Shown one piece after another: positions 11,222-24,800 of a DNA stretch of 64,000 nucleotides. A program made the position numbers and the translations under genes. Origin of the DNA: Acanthaster planci (taxonomy: Eukaryota; Echinodermata; Asteroidea; Valvatida; Acanthasteridae); NCBI RefSeq assembly GCF_001949145.1, contig NW_019091406.1:1361311-1425310 (forward strand). Reading direction: 5' to 3'. Below the pieces are notes generated by a model, which saw only the letters and a list, made by a program, of their open reading frames with translations, did not search any database and was not told the DNA's origin. Each line of letters opens with the position of its first letter. Position 1 is the first letter of the stretch.

Positions 11222-12224
11222 GGACCAGACATGACATGACAAAGGGCGAGCCAGCGCAGCGAGATAAAGCTATTTTTAAACATGGGCGTGGCCCCTCTGC
11301 GCTTCCTTAGAAAACAAGGTTGAGTAAAAGCAATCCTACTGGAAGAATTTTTTCATGTTTATTTAGATTCTCTGTGACTTATAAATACCCTGCAGGCCTC
11401 CTGCACATTTCTTCAGAAAAACCTATCCGACACTATTGATTTTAAAACGTTCCTTGCTTTTTTCCTGTTTCTTCAGGAAAGAAGAATTCAAAGATCGATG
11501 TTGAGCTCCTTACCCAGAAATTTTAGCCGCCAGAGGGGTTGTTTATTATAAATTCCACTGAGTCTTTTGCATGGTAATGTGCAATTGAAGACTCGTGTTT
11601 TTATAGTTGGGTCGGACAATAGGCATCGTCCTTTACGAGGCGCAGGGCCGTCGCCTGGAAAGCTCCTCCCTAAGGAAGGGAAAAACAATCATCAGGAGCA
11701 AACCAGTATTCATAATGGGGAATGTTGAAGCCCATTGGTGATTGTAATCTTTCCTCCTTTGTTGTCCTTTCTCCTCCCCCCGGCCCTGCCCTAGCAACGC
11801 CCCTGACAAGATATCTTTTTCAGTCTCAGTTGTAAAGAATGCGATGACCTCTGCCTTCTGTTAGGCCTACAGAGATTTTTCCATCCAAAACACGCGCGGT
11901 GTTTTTTCAGTCGCATACGGAATGATACTATCTTGCGCATGCAGTGCTCTTACAAAACAGGCGCTCAAAGACATGCTCATTTATGCAGGTTGAGTACTTC
12001 CTTCGAATGGACAAATCTTAAACTTGGGCCTGTTGTGGAAGAGAAATCAGTCTTTTTCTTCGCACATGAAGCACAGAGCAGCCCGCAATGGATGTCAATG
12101 CACTATGGCCTTAAACTGCAAATTATGCTCCTCTGCGCGAGACCAAGCAAAACCGCCGGAGTGCTTTTTTTTCTCCCTCAGTATCCGTGGAAAAGAATTA
12201 CACCCGAGTCAAGGGTCAGAGATT

Positions 12225-12240
12225 GGTTGCCACGGTAACC
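12225..12240. promoter_or_regulatory. X-box-like RFX site upstream of PDE9A (1)
   Basis: GTTGCC AC GGTAAC at 12227-12240 is a nearly symmetrical RFX half-site pair with a 2-base spacer. It lies about 550 bases before the PDE9A start codon. X-boxes often lie in promoters of ciliary genes; function here is inferred. Confidence 0.5.
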
Positions 12241-12366
12241 AGCCGAAAATGCATGCAATACCATGTATTTTGTTCTCTCCCTCCGCGTAGTGACAAGACG
12301 GTATACCAGCGGCCCGTTGCCAGCATTATCCCTCCCCTAACACTGAGAGTTGTCCACTCTATCGCT

Positions 12367-12380
12367 GTTACCACGGTGAC
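12367..12380. promoter_or_regulatory. X-box-like RFX site upstream of PDE9A (2)
   Basis: GTTACC AC GGTGAC, a second inverted half-site pair with the same AC spacer, 126 bases after the first end and about 410 bases before the PDE9A ATG. Confidence 0.45.
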
Positions 12381-12787
12381 GGCAGGGCTGATGATGCAGG
12401 ACGGTGATGCAGGCCTGTCATTGCAGGCTTGGGACGAATCGGCTCTATAGAATCAACACATAGGCTTGACAGTCGCCCGGTCGATGTCGTCGATCTCTGC
12501 ACTCCTCCGGGAACACTTCAATAGTGCGTCTTGACACCGTTGTAACATTGTTATTACCCAACGGTGAGTGCCTGGTCATCAACGTATCGGTGAAGTGTCT
12601 GTCGTTTCACTCGTCTGATTTAAAATGAATTCAAAATGATATTGTCCGGCTGCAGGCAGGCATGCCAGTGTTACCTCGACGATGCACGTTCATTTGTTTG
12701 TTGTTATTTTTGCCTGTAGCATGAAGGACTCGTTTCCGCAGCTCTTCATCCCCCGTCCTCGACTGACAGGTTGTGCCGAGTGATATC

Positions 12788-12865
12788 ATGGGGAACGGTG
12801 TGTCGTCCAGAGAACGAAATGCCACCGCATGTATTCATCTGGACGTCAACGGTTCCAGACAAAAG
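12788..12865 (+). CDS. PDE9A: PDE9A exon 1 (residues 1-26)
   Basis: Starts at ATG 12788 and ends at an AAAG/GTACTG donor in phase 0. MGNGVSS replaces the human MGSGSSS start and keeps Gly2 and Ser6 of the myristoylation motif. It then reads [12 protein letters not shown], like human IYLDIDGRIQK. This start is chosen because it aligns exactly with the vertebrate N-terminus. Confidence 0.93.
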
Positions 12866-15800
12866 GTACTGACAGCACCTTTTTAAAATTAGTAACAGTT
12901 TACCTAATTTCGTCTTGTACCTGTTTTACCTTTCTGTCTTGTTCAGTCTGTAGATATTGTCTTTCCTTCCTTTCCAACCGTTTTCTACGAAGAGTATTTT
13001 TTTTCTTTTTTTGCGAACATTTCAAAAGAAGATGGTTTAAAGTCGAACCAGTACCACGGCTGCATTGTTTGTTCTTTCCAATATTCATATTGTAATTTCA
13101 AGGCCCCATTCCCCACAGGATGGTTATCATTGATTTCTTTTTTTTACATATATATGTTGTTCTTGGAAGCACTTTTTGAAAAGGGGGAAAGTGGGAAAGT
13201 CAATTTGAGGTGACAGTTAATGCACACAAAGGCCAAGAACTGAGTTGAAATCTTTTCGTCTGCACCCCTTATTTAGTCAAAAGCCATCGCCAATATTCAT
13301 AATGTCACGTGACTGAAGTAATGACTTACTGAAGTAATTTGTATTAATTTGAAAGTAGGGAATAATTGAGCGATAATTTTTTAGTGTCGTGTTTGGACGA
13401 AATTAGGCCGTGTTCCAATTTTTTGGACGTTTTTAATACTTCAAATTACAAATGACCCTATGGAAAGTGGAAACAGCACACTACCGTATGCTAGTGTTTT
13501 AAATTCAAGCCGCAGCCAAGAAATTTTAACATGCATGGTAGATTCCAAATCATTTTTCAGAAGGATTTTTCACCAGAAATATTTTCCCTTCAGTGTTTTC
13601 AATTACATCCGTGTTTTCAATACAAAATCTTTCTTTGTTGCTCGAAGTTTATTGTAATTTTGGGTCTCACAGTTTTTTACAGAAAATATTAGGGCACTAC
13701 GAAAGCCGTGTAGTGCCATCAATTATATATTGTGAAAAAGTGAAGTGTATTTTTTTCCAAGATCGTTTTTACCCTACTTCGTTTGTTTGAGATATATATT
13801 CTCCAGTTCGTTTCCGTAAGATCTACGCATAAAAACGCTGTTTCTATTTTTGAAAACAACTACTTTTTACAGGATGTATTTTTCCAAGTTCGCTTTATAT
13901 TTGTTTCAGTTCGTTTATATGAGGTACTTTTTTGAAATTTGTTTTGTGAGAAATAAATCCAAACCTGATAATCTCCTCAAAAATAACATTAAAACATATA
14001 CCTCATAAAAGCAAACTTAATCAGAAAAGTATCTCGTGAAAACAATTTCTTTCCAAAAGTAGAAACGGTGTTTCTAAATATATATCTCATTATAACGAAG
14101 CGGAGAACGTAAATGTGTCGAACAGACGAAGTCGGAAAAAGTATATTGCCTGAAAACGGACTTCGAGAAAGACATACTTCACTTTTTGAAAATCTGCACT
14201 TGATGGCACTCCGGGGCATTCGTAGGGGACCTGTATTAGAGCTGACTGTTGAGTAACTTGCATTTATCAAATGACAGAATCAATTTAGAATTACTGACAG
14301 CATACTGCGGTGAAATTAAACGCTGTTTTCAAAGGAACCTGTTTTGTCGAGGTCACCAAATTAAATTTAACATGTTGGCCGTTGGAAATCTATTTTGAGC
14401 TTTCACGCTGAATTATTTAGTCACAGTCCGTTGAATATATTTGCAGACCCGAAAGTAATTCTCTTCGTCCGTGGCATCAGTCGAGTGTGTCTGCACCAAG
14501 ACAAACTTTAAAAAAAAACATTAAAGCGAAATCTTTACCACTAATTTTTTTTCAGGCCCGAGAAGCTTTTGAAATGTGAGCGGCCCAATTCCACCCTCAA
14601 AATTGCCTTTTGCTTTCCTTCAAACAGTCTCATACTTGGACCACGTTCATAGGACTTTATTCACTCGTACAAAAATGTTTGGTTAAGTTCGGGTCCTTCT
14701 CTGCACTGTTCTTGTCATCGCTTGATGTATCCATATTTGTGTTCGTAGTTCTGAACATTCCACCAGGCACATGTTTGGAATACCGTGTCCTATTATTAAT
14801 TACAAACCGCGTTCCAAGAAGGACCTCTGTCGCCTATTCAGGCCATCAGCAGGCCTTATGGCCCATGCTTATTAACGAGACTGTACTTCATTCCAAGCCG
14901 CTTTAAGATCTTTCAATATCTTATGCGAGAAGAAGGCAAACTAACCTGCCATAAAGTATGCGCAAACAACAAGCAAACAAAAAGTCTCTTCAAACAAGCT
15001 CCACAAAACCAACAAAGAAGCAAACCACTCAGGAATAGAACAAGCCTGTGCCAATGTTATATGCATAATATTCTTTCGTAACAATCTCGGTATCAAAATG
15101 TGTTAGGGAATTGCATATATTACCTGAATCTAAAATTATATTAAATTCCAAATATTGCCTTGACAGAAATGAAAGTGCAAATACGAGTCAGGATCCTCAT
15201 ACGCTGTCATTGTTAAATTAAAATGTTGTGACTGTTGTTGATGTGGAGTAACAGAATTGGTTTCAGTAAAGCGCAACAATTTGGCATTTCCACGGCGCCT
15301 TGAGTCCTCTTGTCTGGAAATATATAAGGACTATTTTGGATAATTTGTTGCCGTAGCATCACATCTTTCATGCATGTACTGAGCAATAACGAAATGAGCT
15401 ACCACGGGCCATCAATGTATACGCACACGCTAATTGTTTTTAAAAATCTGAATTTTTCATGAGCTTCATGGCGCAGCGACTAGGAATCTGAGTATTGAAT
15501 TAAATGTTTCACGCTTCGTAATCACTCAAGGAAGAGAGACATTCTCAAACTAATGGGAAAGCAGCGACAAATTCCATCTAATGCACAAACTCCCTTTTGT
15601 TGGGTAGCAATCCTTCAAATTAAGAAGCGGCCACATAATGTTTTATCCTTAAATTACTTCCAGTGATGCGTGGACTGTGCTGATTTACCACAGTACATCA
15701 ATAGCTTCGCTCTGCGTCCTATTCTTCAGCATTCGTCGTCGTGGTGACACTTTCCAAATTACTTGCACTATTTTTCTCTGCGGAAGCACAGGAGGTCCAC

Positions 15801-18800
15801 CAAACATCTGCTTTGGCATTCGTCTTCAGCCCAAAGAAGTCCCGCTGTTAATATCCACGCTCAATTTCAAGAATGAGGTCGCCAAAGACGGCTCAGTTCG
15901 AATTTCATTTCCGTTAAGGGGAACGCTTCGCTGTCAAATGAGAGGTCAAAGTTTGGAATGCATGTATACTCGGTCTTGTGCTTGAGAATTTTTCTGGAGT
16001 CGAGCTCGAGATGAAGATGGAAGCCCAATTTCGACAATATACTGATGGTAGCTCTGCTTCCGTCGCAATAAAAACGCATAAAAACACACGAGCTTTGGTC
16101 AGCACGGAAGTGGTGGCGTCCACACCGATTGAAAATGTCCATGAATTAAAACCGATTGAAAATATCCATGAATTAAAGCTGAGTTGAGTGCTCGATGTCT
16201 CAATGGCCCGTTTTACTGTTTTTTGTTTTGTTTGTTTTATTTTTTTCGTTTTGTTTTTGTTTGTTCTTTTTTTAACATTGAGACGCTAGACCCTGAAGAT
16301 CCAAAGAACTCAACAACAGGCAGTAGCCATTCACCATCTTTTAATTTATCATGCTTTCCCGCCGAGACAAATTTCGACTGATAACGTACGTAAACCCCTT
16401 GTGTCATCCAACCAATCATAAACCAACCTGCCAACCTTACCGCCAGGGGAATTTAATTTGTCCGAGAATTTCTCCAGGCTCCCTCAGTAATCAACGTGTG
16501 ATGGGCACGGTTTAAAGAACTACATTAGTTCGGCTGAATAGAGCAGCGGCCGAGACCGTTTGACTTTCTGGACTTCGCACTAGCTCCTCTCCAAAGGAGT
16601 CCTTCAAATTACATAAAATTTGGGCAACCACTTCCAGGGCGCACTTTGTATAATTTCGTTTTGTTTTGTTATAACATTTTTCAACAACCAAGTATTTAAA
16701 AAATGTAGCCACTGCATGTTTCTATTGACTAACATGTTTAACATAAAATAAGCTTGAGTTTCAGCATGAATTTTAAACACCTTTGGAGCGGAGAAAAAAA
16801 TGGTTTCCATGGAGACCAAATAACTATCCAAAATTAAAATGACAAGCACCCTACGAGGATTTTTTTAATCAGAACCATTCTTTTCATTTTTCCCAAAGGC
16901 CCTCTGTACAAGGTCTTAGTCGCTAAGCCAGAAGATTAATGAGCATCACGTGGGTTGTTACAGCAACGGTTTCTCCGCATCTCCTGAACAGACGTTGTCT
17001 GCTTTTCAGAAATTGTTTTCAGTTTTTGTCTTTTGTCATAAAGAGCGCAACTGAAAACAGGGACAACAGCAAACACGCGTCTGATTTTGGCAAATCCGTT
17101 CGTATTCACTGCACCATGAAGCGGTTTCTTCCCATTTTTTCGGTATTCATGTGAAATCCATCAGAATATTTGCCTTTCAGACGAATCTGCGAGGCAGCTG
17201 ACGGACGGCTGAGGCGTGCTGCAACGCTTATGTTAAAAGAATGCTGCTGACTTTTATCAATATTGAAGGGACAAAAAGTTGATGGATAGCTGGTCGCGAA
17301 AACAATAAATATCGTCATAATGCTTACACATTTTCATTGCGCCAGGTTTTAAGACTTTCAAAATGTACTTGAGAAGGTCGACGAATCACGCGATTGGAGG
17401 TGGGGCTTCCATGCCTGAACGAGAGAAGTTTCTACCCTGGCAAGACATCTGTTGGGTCCAAGGATTCCTCACTGTATACAAGTTTTCACGGCTTTTTAAA
17501 AACATATTTTCATTCAAATTCAAAGCTTTGTATTTTGCAATAATTTTAACGCAACCGATTTTTTTAAATTTCGCCATTTATCACACAATTTCAACTATTG
17601 TTCAGTCGAATTCAAACACATTTGCCGAAATGTGTCATTCAGAAAGCAGAATAGACTGGTGTTTAATGTAAATTTAGTGTCAAATTTAATGTCAGGTTAA
17701 TTTGTTCATACTAATTTGTTTAACCAGTTGTGACGTGCAGAACGCATATGCAATTTGCAGATAAAGATCACTTTCCACAAGTTCTTGATACATTTAAATG
17801 ATTCGGCGTGATTCTAAACTGTTTACTACCAAGAATAACTCCACGAAACTTGTAAGAATGCAAAAAGAATATTACAGTAGTTGTGATACAACGAGAATAA
17901 ACAAGGAACTGCATTTTCCACAGAATCACCCGACAATTTTGAACATGTCCAAAATTGTCGGGGCGCTTCCCGATCTTTAAATGATCTTTCACCGAACTTT
18001 TCATCTCGAGGGAGCCAAAGAACCCCTCTCCGATTTCCTAAATTGAATTGCTTTTCGTGACAACGAGGCTTTAAAAATCGGGAATGAGTGAATCAACCTT
18101 TATTGACCTTCGTGATTTATCGACGGTAGAGCAGATAAAATAGTCCGCTTACTAGAAACGTGTACGCCAATCCTTTTACGTGTATTAAAAGGGTACGTGC
18201 GTTGAGACAAGGAGTGTGTCCGTGGGGTTGACGCACATCTTGGCGGTGTGACGATATTGGATTGAGTGGTTATATATTATTATTTTATCTTGCTGAAGAT
18301 TGATGACAGTCCCATTCAAATTGATGTGACCTCCCCCAAGCTTTAAGTGACTATTTAGTTATGAAAATATTGCTGGGCCAATTCCTGTTTTTCGTCAGCA
18401 CAAGAGCTGAGTCTACTTGAGAGAATACAACAGTACACGTATGTCTTTATTGGTAAAAATGTGAATAAATTTTTCATTACAAAGGTTTGCTTATTTTAGC
18501 ATTTGGCTACAAGTTGAACTGTCAAGCAAAAACTATTAAGTTTGTGGTACGAGGAATCTGCATTTATTGTTTAGTTTCGATCTTACCATATTTATTCAAG
18601 TTCTAACAATACCATCGCACGCCGCGTACGGCATCAGCACGTAATTAGTACGTAATTACGATGGAAAAGTCGACACGTACGGGTATTCACGTCCTCGACG
18701 TGGGAACGACAGCGTCGAGCGGTTAATGACATCCATTATCGGGGGAAAAAAAATACGGTTCATCGCCTCAACGATCCAGCGAGGCTTGTTGTGAGGCGCT

Positions 18801-21800
18801 TTTATCGGGACAACTTGAAAGGCCAGCTGCGGAGGAATTGACAGAATCTTACTTCTTTGTGGTTGGCCGATGGCGACCTCGGTTTGATCTTGGTTCGCCC
18901 AGTGCCACAAGGACGCATGACAGCATCTTGAATTTCCTGGCATTGGGGCTATCATGGTTGACAAACTTGCACCGCGAGAAAAAAAGCCGTGTATCTCGTT
19001 GTCAAGGAAACTAGAATTGTCTGTTACTTTAAATGAAGAGAACAGGGGAGTGTGTCACAAGAGATCTTCCGATGTCCTGATTTCATGGATGACCTTGCCT
19101 TTTTCCCAAGAAATATATTAACTCAAAGAATTTCTACGCGAAGACAAATAATTTTTTTTTTGTAAATTGAAGGCCCTTATTTTCCTGCATGACTTTACTT
19201 CCCACACACGTGTTTTGAAGATGTCTCAATTTTGAGATCTCTCAAAGAATAAACGATGGCACGTTTTCCCTTCAATATGTATGTCTATAGCACATACAAA
19301 AAATGACTCACATTTTCCTTGAATTGGATTTTTATTTTGTTTTGACTCAGGTGAAATTTGGGCGAAGATGCAGCACCAGAGATGTTCATGATCTGTTGGC
19401 AGCAGCGGCTGGAGTGAACAAGTAAGTTCGCTCAAATCAAAAACCTTTTGTCGCAAGACAGTCATGACTTGATATTAAACAGGGGGCGTATCGTGTCCTT
19501 TCCACACAAGACGCAATTATCATCTAAGTACCTCATGAAAATTAGTTTATATCCATGGGCGTAAATCCAGGGAGGATGATGGGATATATATCCCCGACTT
19601 CTTGATGTGGGACATGGGCTGTTGAATCATCCCCCCCCCACACTTTTTGTGGTGAGCAAAAAATTAAAGCGAACTACGAAGGATTTGTCAGACTTCCAAC
19701 TACAAAAATACATTCAGCATCACTCACAAAAGGTAAAACATTTTTTTATAAGCCATAGACATGCCATTCTGAATACATATTATAGATGCACATTAATATT
19801 ATGAACATCAACCTCTGTAATTATGATCATTATGGTGTCATCCTCCCCCTGCTTTTCAAATTTCCATGGCCGAGCAAGTCATCCCCCCACCTTTCCCCAT
19901 CTCAAAATTTCCGGTTCAAATTTTCGATGTATATCCAAGCACCTACCATCGAACAAATTGTCATTTACGTCAACGAATCTCTTGGAGAAACCGATGTTAC
20001 ATACAACAAACGAGATATAAATGACACGAACATTATGTGTGGACTAAACTAATCCAACGCCTTCTAAATTATCAAATTTTTCAATGATACATTTAGAGAT
20101 TTACACACTTTATACAAAAGTTATTGTTATCTGATCCAGCTTGTAATAAAAGCAAGCAGACTGTACGCCAGAGACACGTTTTCATGTATAACATAACAAT
20201 TTCCGGAAACAGATATGCTTTTTGGATTCTGAACGTTTATCTCAACGTCTTGTACTTAATGTTTTTCAAATTACAGTGTTGGTGATTAATTCATTGATAG
20301 GTAAACAAAAAAAATCGAGGACGAAGGAAAACAACACATCATTTGACAAGAGGAGAATCATTACCTCACTCTTGTGTGTAAATAAAGTATTTAAATTAAA
20401 CATAGAAAGTGAAGTTGTGCTGTCGGTTTTGAGATAAATATGGACCGCGTCCTGGATATTTAATGCATGGCCTATTCCAGACAGTGGTACCCCGTTGAAT
20501 TAAACTGATTTCGAATATTGTCGTTCAGAATGGTTTGAAAACTTTGTGGTCACACCCCTTCTAGTTCGCGAAATTCGAAGGATAAGTAATCTAAAAAAAA
20601 ATGTTGAAAATGACGTGATTGAATGTAATTCAAACATGGATGCCCAAATTCCATGAGGGTGACCGGGATATAAAACCGGTATAAAAGTAAAAAAAAAAGA
20701 TATGAAAAAATCAAAACTGCTGTGAAGATAGAAAGACACGCAGCTTCCTCAACTAGAACCCAAGGCACAAAAAGTACGTTTAGTACATTGTTGGTATTGT
20801 AAAATCTGGACACATCGCTGTGCATTAGGAAGACTCGACGAAGCCAAAGCTTTTCGTCAACTGAAGGCCAAATTGTTCAGACAAAAAGCGTTGGTCGAGG
20901 GCCACTAGTTTTTACACTACTGCTTGCTCAATATTTTTGCCAATATTATTGTGGACATTCTCAATTGGTGTCTATTAAGTCTTCCCAGTAGATCCATCTC
21001 AGGGGACGCTTCCCTTTTCGGAGAGATGCACTCGCACTCCTCGCGCAATCCATCTGAATGCCGCGTGTAGTTGCTAGGTAATGGACAATTCCCTTCCCTC
21101 GTGATTTCATATGGCGTGCGGGAAAACGACGTGCTATGCGGCCCATCATGCTCTGTCACTGACGCATATTGCAGGTGTATTCAGTGACTTTCTCTGCTTT
21201 TCTTTATAACTATTTTGTTTCTTTTTTCTCCCACATTTTCAATGGGACGACGGGGAGGGAGTGGCATGGTTTTTAAGTGGGAGTTCACCTCCACGCCCTC
21301 TGCCGAGCCAGTTTGCTAGGGTAGGCGTCGCTGCAAATTAAGATGAAAAAACTGGTCTGTCCTTGCTATATTTCGCTAGGGCGCGGTAAATTTTTCCCAA
21401 TGGTGCTGCTTAAATGAAGAAGCTGGATTTTTCAACTAGACTTTTCAACGCCTGGTTATAGAGAGACATTTAAAGGGCAGCAAAAAAAATCGAAAAATCC
21501 CCCAAAGAAAAAAGAAAAAGAAAGGAAAGAAGAAAACAATCTTGTATAAGACAGGAACACAAGCGACCTATTTTCGATTCTGATGGTTATACACACTCAA
21601 AAATCGAAGGAATTGATTCCCATCTTCCTGAAGGAAGACACTGATACAAAATTCATGCCCATTACCTCCCAATTTGTGGGGGTGGAGTCGAGGCAATAGA
21701 GGAGGAACTTATGCAATAATTACCATCAAATAGCAGGGTCATGTATACGGAGCTGTATTTTCCGTGATATAACAAAAACATTTTAGGGGTAGCGATAATG

Positions 21801-24800
21801 AATTTTTCTTTGATACAATTTGGCTGCAACTTCATACGCTTATCCCGTGTTTGAAAGCTATTTAGATGCAGAAAAGGAAATTTAAAAAAATAAAAAACCA
21901 AACCAAAATTAGCAGTTTTTGTGCACAATCTAATGTAACATTGAGGTTTTCTTGCCGCGATGACATTACAGTTTTGCTCATAAAAATTAAAATACTCGTC
22001 AGCTTAAAAACCAAAGGGGAAAAAAATGTCCCGTGAAATTGAAACCGAGGTTAACCGTGCACTTTGGATGTAGGTATCAGAAAACGTGCATTGCATAATA
22101 ACAGAAAGGAGAAACGGGGAGGAAATTTTGCCCATACCCAACTGAACAAGTCGGCGATGTATTTTAGCCAGGGGTCTACGTTAGATATCATAATTTCGAG
22201 TATCAGGCGATAAGGACACCCTCCCTGTAGACTTTACTCCTTAGCAACAACGCAGGTTCATTATCCGGCCCAATTACTACTGACGTCATTTGAGCAGTAG
22301 AGTCGTAACCAGCCTTGTTCCAAGGATTCATTTCGCATGCAGTTGCCACAAAACATAAAGATGATTTGCTGTACCTATGAGAAATACATTTGTATCGTGT
22401 CCTGGGTGGCTTTTAATGTCAAATGATTAATGATACTTTAAAAGCAATTGCAAACTTCATTCCCAGTGGTTCTAACCAAACATTGGCTTTCCTTCTTCGA
22501 CTTTTAGTCTTATCGAATTTTTATCGTTTATAATAGAACATGCTGGAATGCCAGGAATCACTACAGTCAAGCGCCATTGCCATCAAATTCAGATATTAAC
22601 ATTGACAAAATTGACTAGCGACAGTGCAGTGGCATCAGACCACTTTATTGTCTAACAGTTTAAAATATGCTTATCACCTAATGTCAGGGCGAGAGAGCAA
22701 TTCGTGGTAGCGCATATACCGCTCGACGCAACGGGAACGAGGTTGCATCTTAACTGGAAACGGCGGAACAGTACCCTGGGAAGTCGCCTTTATAAGCCTC
22801 GAACTGGGGGGAGAGAGACCACAATTTACTTAGCAACGTGGGCTCCATTGGTCGAAATCAAAATTGATTCTTGCCTGTCCATGAACGACCATAGGAAATT
22901 CGCACATTATATTCTTGCATCATGGCAACCAACGAAATAAATACTCCCAACCAATATGGCTCTTTTCAATAGATAAGGGAGTGTTTCTGCTCGAGGCGGA
23001 TTTAATTAAATACGTGAACATCGCGTAAGCTATAATAAGTCAAGGGGTGGATGTCCTATACAGTAGCTATAATACAATGTTTAGGTAACCATCATGGCCT
23101 TGCTAACACGAGTAGTTATCACGTCTCTAACCTCGTCGGTACAAGGCAGCTCATTCTTATGAGTATTTAAAGTGCCTTGAAATAGAAATATTTTACTAAA
23201 GCCCTTGAAATTGCACCTTTGGGTTTCAATTAACCTGATTTGAAATTGTTATTTTTCAATTTTAACCCATTTTTGAGGTTTTTTGTTTTATGCAAATGCA
23301 TGCTGATGTCATCCAAGGCACTGAATCCCAATGCTGCACTGATATTTCTGCACAGAAAAATTCTAGATTTTAAAAACACTGCTGTCTCAGATGCAATTTC
23401 CTTTGGCAATTAATTGCTGAGTATTAAAGTATACAGCAATAAGCCTGCAAATATTCTTTCCACAGAAATGCTTTCAAATAGCAAATTTTGAGATCACAAT
23501 TTGAACATAAAGACGTGCAAACTGAACCATGTCTTCCTTGATTTGCATTAAAGAAAAAGCGCCGTCACTTTTCCATGAATGCTTGGTCAATTTTGAATTT
23601 TAAAAAGGGCACTTGTTGGGTGGTTGGGTGGGTGGGTGGCTGGTTGGGTGTGTGGGTGGGTGGGTGTGTGGGGTGGGTTGGGTTGGGTTGTGGGTTGGGC
23701 TGGGCTGTTTTTTTTTATTTCCTCCTTTTTCTTCAAGGGTGAAGGAAATCGTGGGATTGTTATTACTGTCATACCCCTAAGTATCGTGTGGTTAGGTGAG
23801 CTTTAATAATTATAGAGGCCAGTCCCTCATCTCGTACAAGCCTTAGGGTGTACTGTATCCACGTTGTACTAAATTCCAATTATTTTGTTCCTTTTGACTA
23901 TAAGAATGGCAACTATCATATTGAAGGACGATGATGGCGCCCTTGTCAGCGTGTCACCTGCAATGCCTTTGAACACAGCCTCGTGAGTAATAACAGCAAA
24001 TGACATTTTACTGACAATGGCGAACAGTGAGAGAACAAATAAGCAATTCACATCAAACAGTCAGATAGCTTTAATGAAGTCCTGAATGGCAAAGGCCTAA
24101 GCTGCAAATAAAATGAAACAAAATGCCACACAGTCAAAATTAACTAAGTGTAAATGAATTATCTTTAGCTGCCCGCACTGTAAACACTGTGATGACAAAT
24201 AAATGTTAAAACGTCACCCTAATATCCACATGGGACAAAAACCAGTTCAGTGGTAAATTTACACTTCATGACTTTTTAAAAGCGCAATAAAAAACAAAGT
24301 TTCTATTAAAATGCAGTTGTGCCCATTTGTGATGAACCAGAGTTCTTTCGTAATGCACGTCTCTTCCAGAACGCCCTATAAATTATTTGCCGTTGAGGAC
24401 GCTGGTCAATCCGCAGGTGAGTATATTTTGTATGTTGTCATCGACACCACGAAGTGACATTCAGTCGTGCGAAGGATGCGCTCGTTTGCACGCATTTAAT
24501 AGAGAACCGAGTTGTTTTCGTTTTCACAAACAGGCACACGGGCATAGAGCGGCACTTCAAGCCTGTACTCTGTGTACTTTCGTTTTCACGAACTGATAGC
24601 AATCTTAATTCCATCAGTTAAAACGGCTTTTATTTAGACTTTGGGATAAGGCAACAAGTGTATAGATGGATGAAGTTCACGTCAGACCTTTCAAAGCATT
24701 TTTCTCATTGCCGCATTTTTTATATTGCCACTGTTTTCCCGTCAGTGTCCGATGTACGTGCACACTCACGGCTGTTAGTTCGTGAAACCGAAGTTGTTGA

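Larger units (their letters stand above)
9296..12787. other. Interval between helicase fragment and PDE9A
   Basis: Holds a hAT-like MITE, one interspersed-repeat copy and the PDE9A upstream region with two X-box-like sites. No helicase motif II or later motifs were found here. The PDE9A transcription start is presumably within the last few hundred bases. Confidence 0.5.
12866..19350 (+). other. PDE9A intron 1
   Basis: 6.5 kb. Contains the 13.7-14.2 kb foldback and the small tandem repeat at 16124. Open frames up to about 100 codons show no recognisable similarity. A T-rich tract lies at 16,200-16,275. Confidence 0.85.
19422..23904 (+). other. PDE9A intron 2
   Basis: 4.5 kb, mostly unique AT-rich DNA. 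A diverged repeat at about 19,555-19,910 begins ATGGGCGTAAATCCAGGGAG; a similar start occurs near 26,665. Also holds the repeat at 22.8 kb and the G/T tract. Confidence 0.85.
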
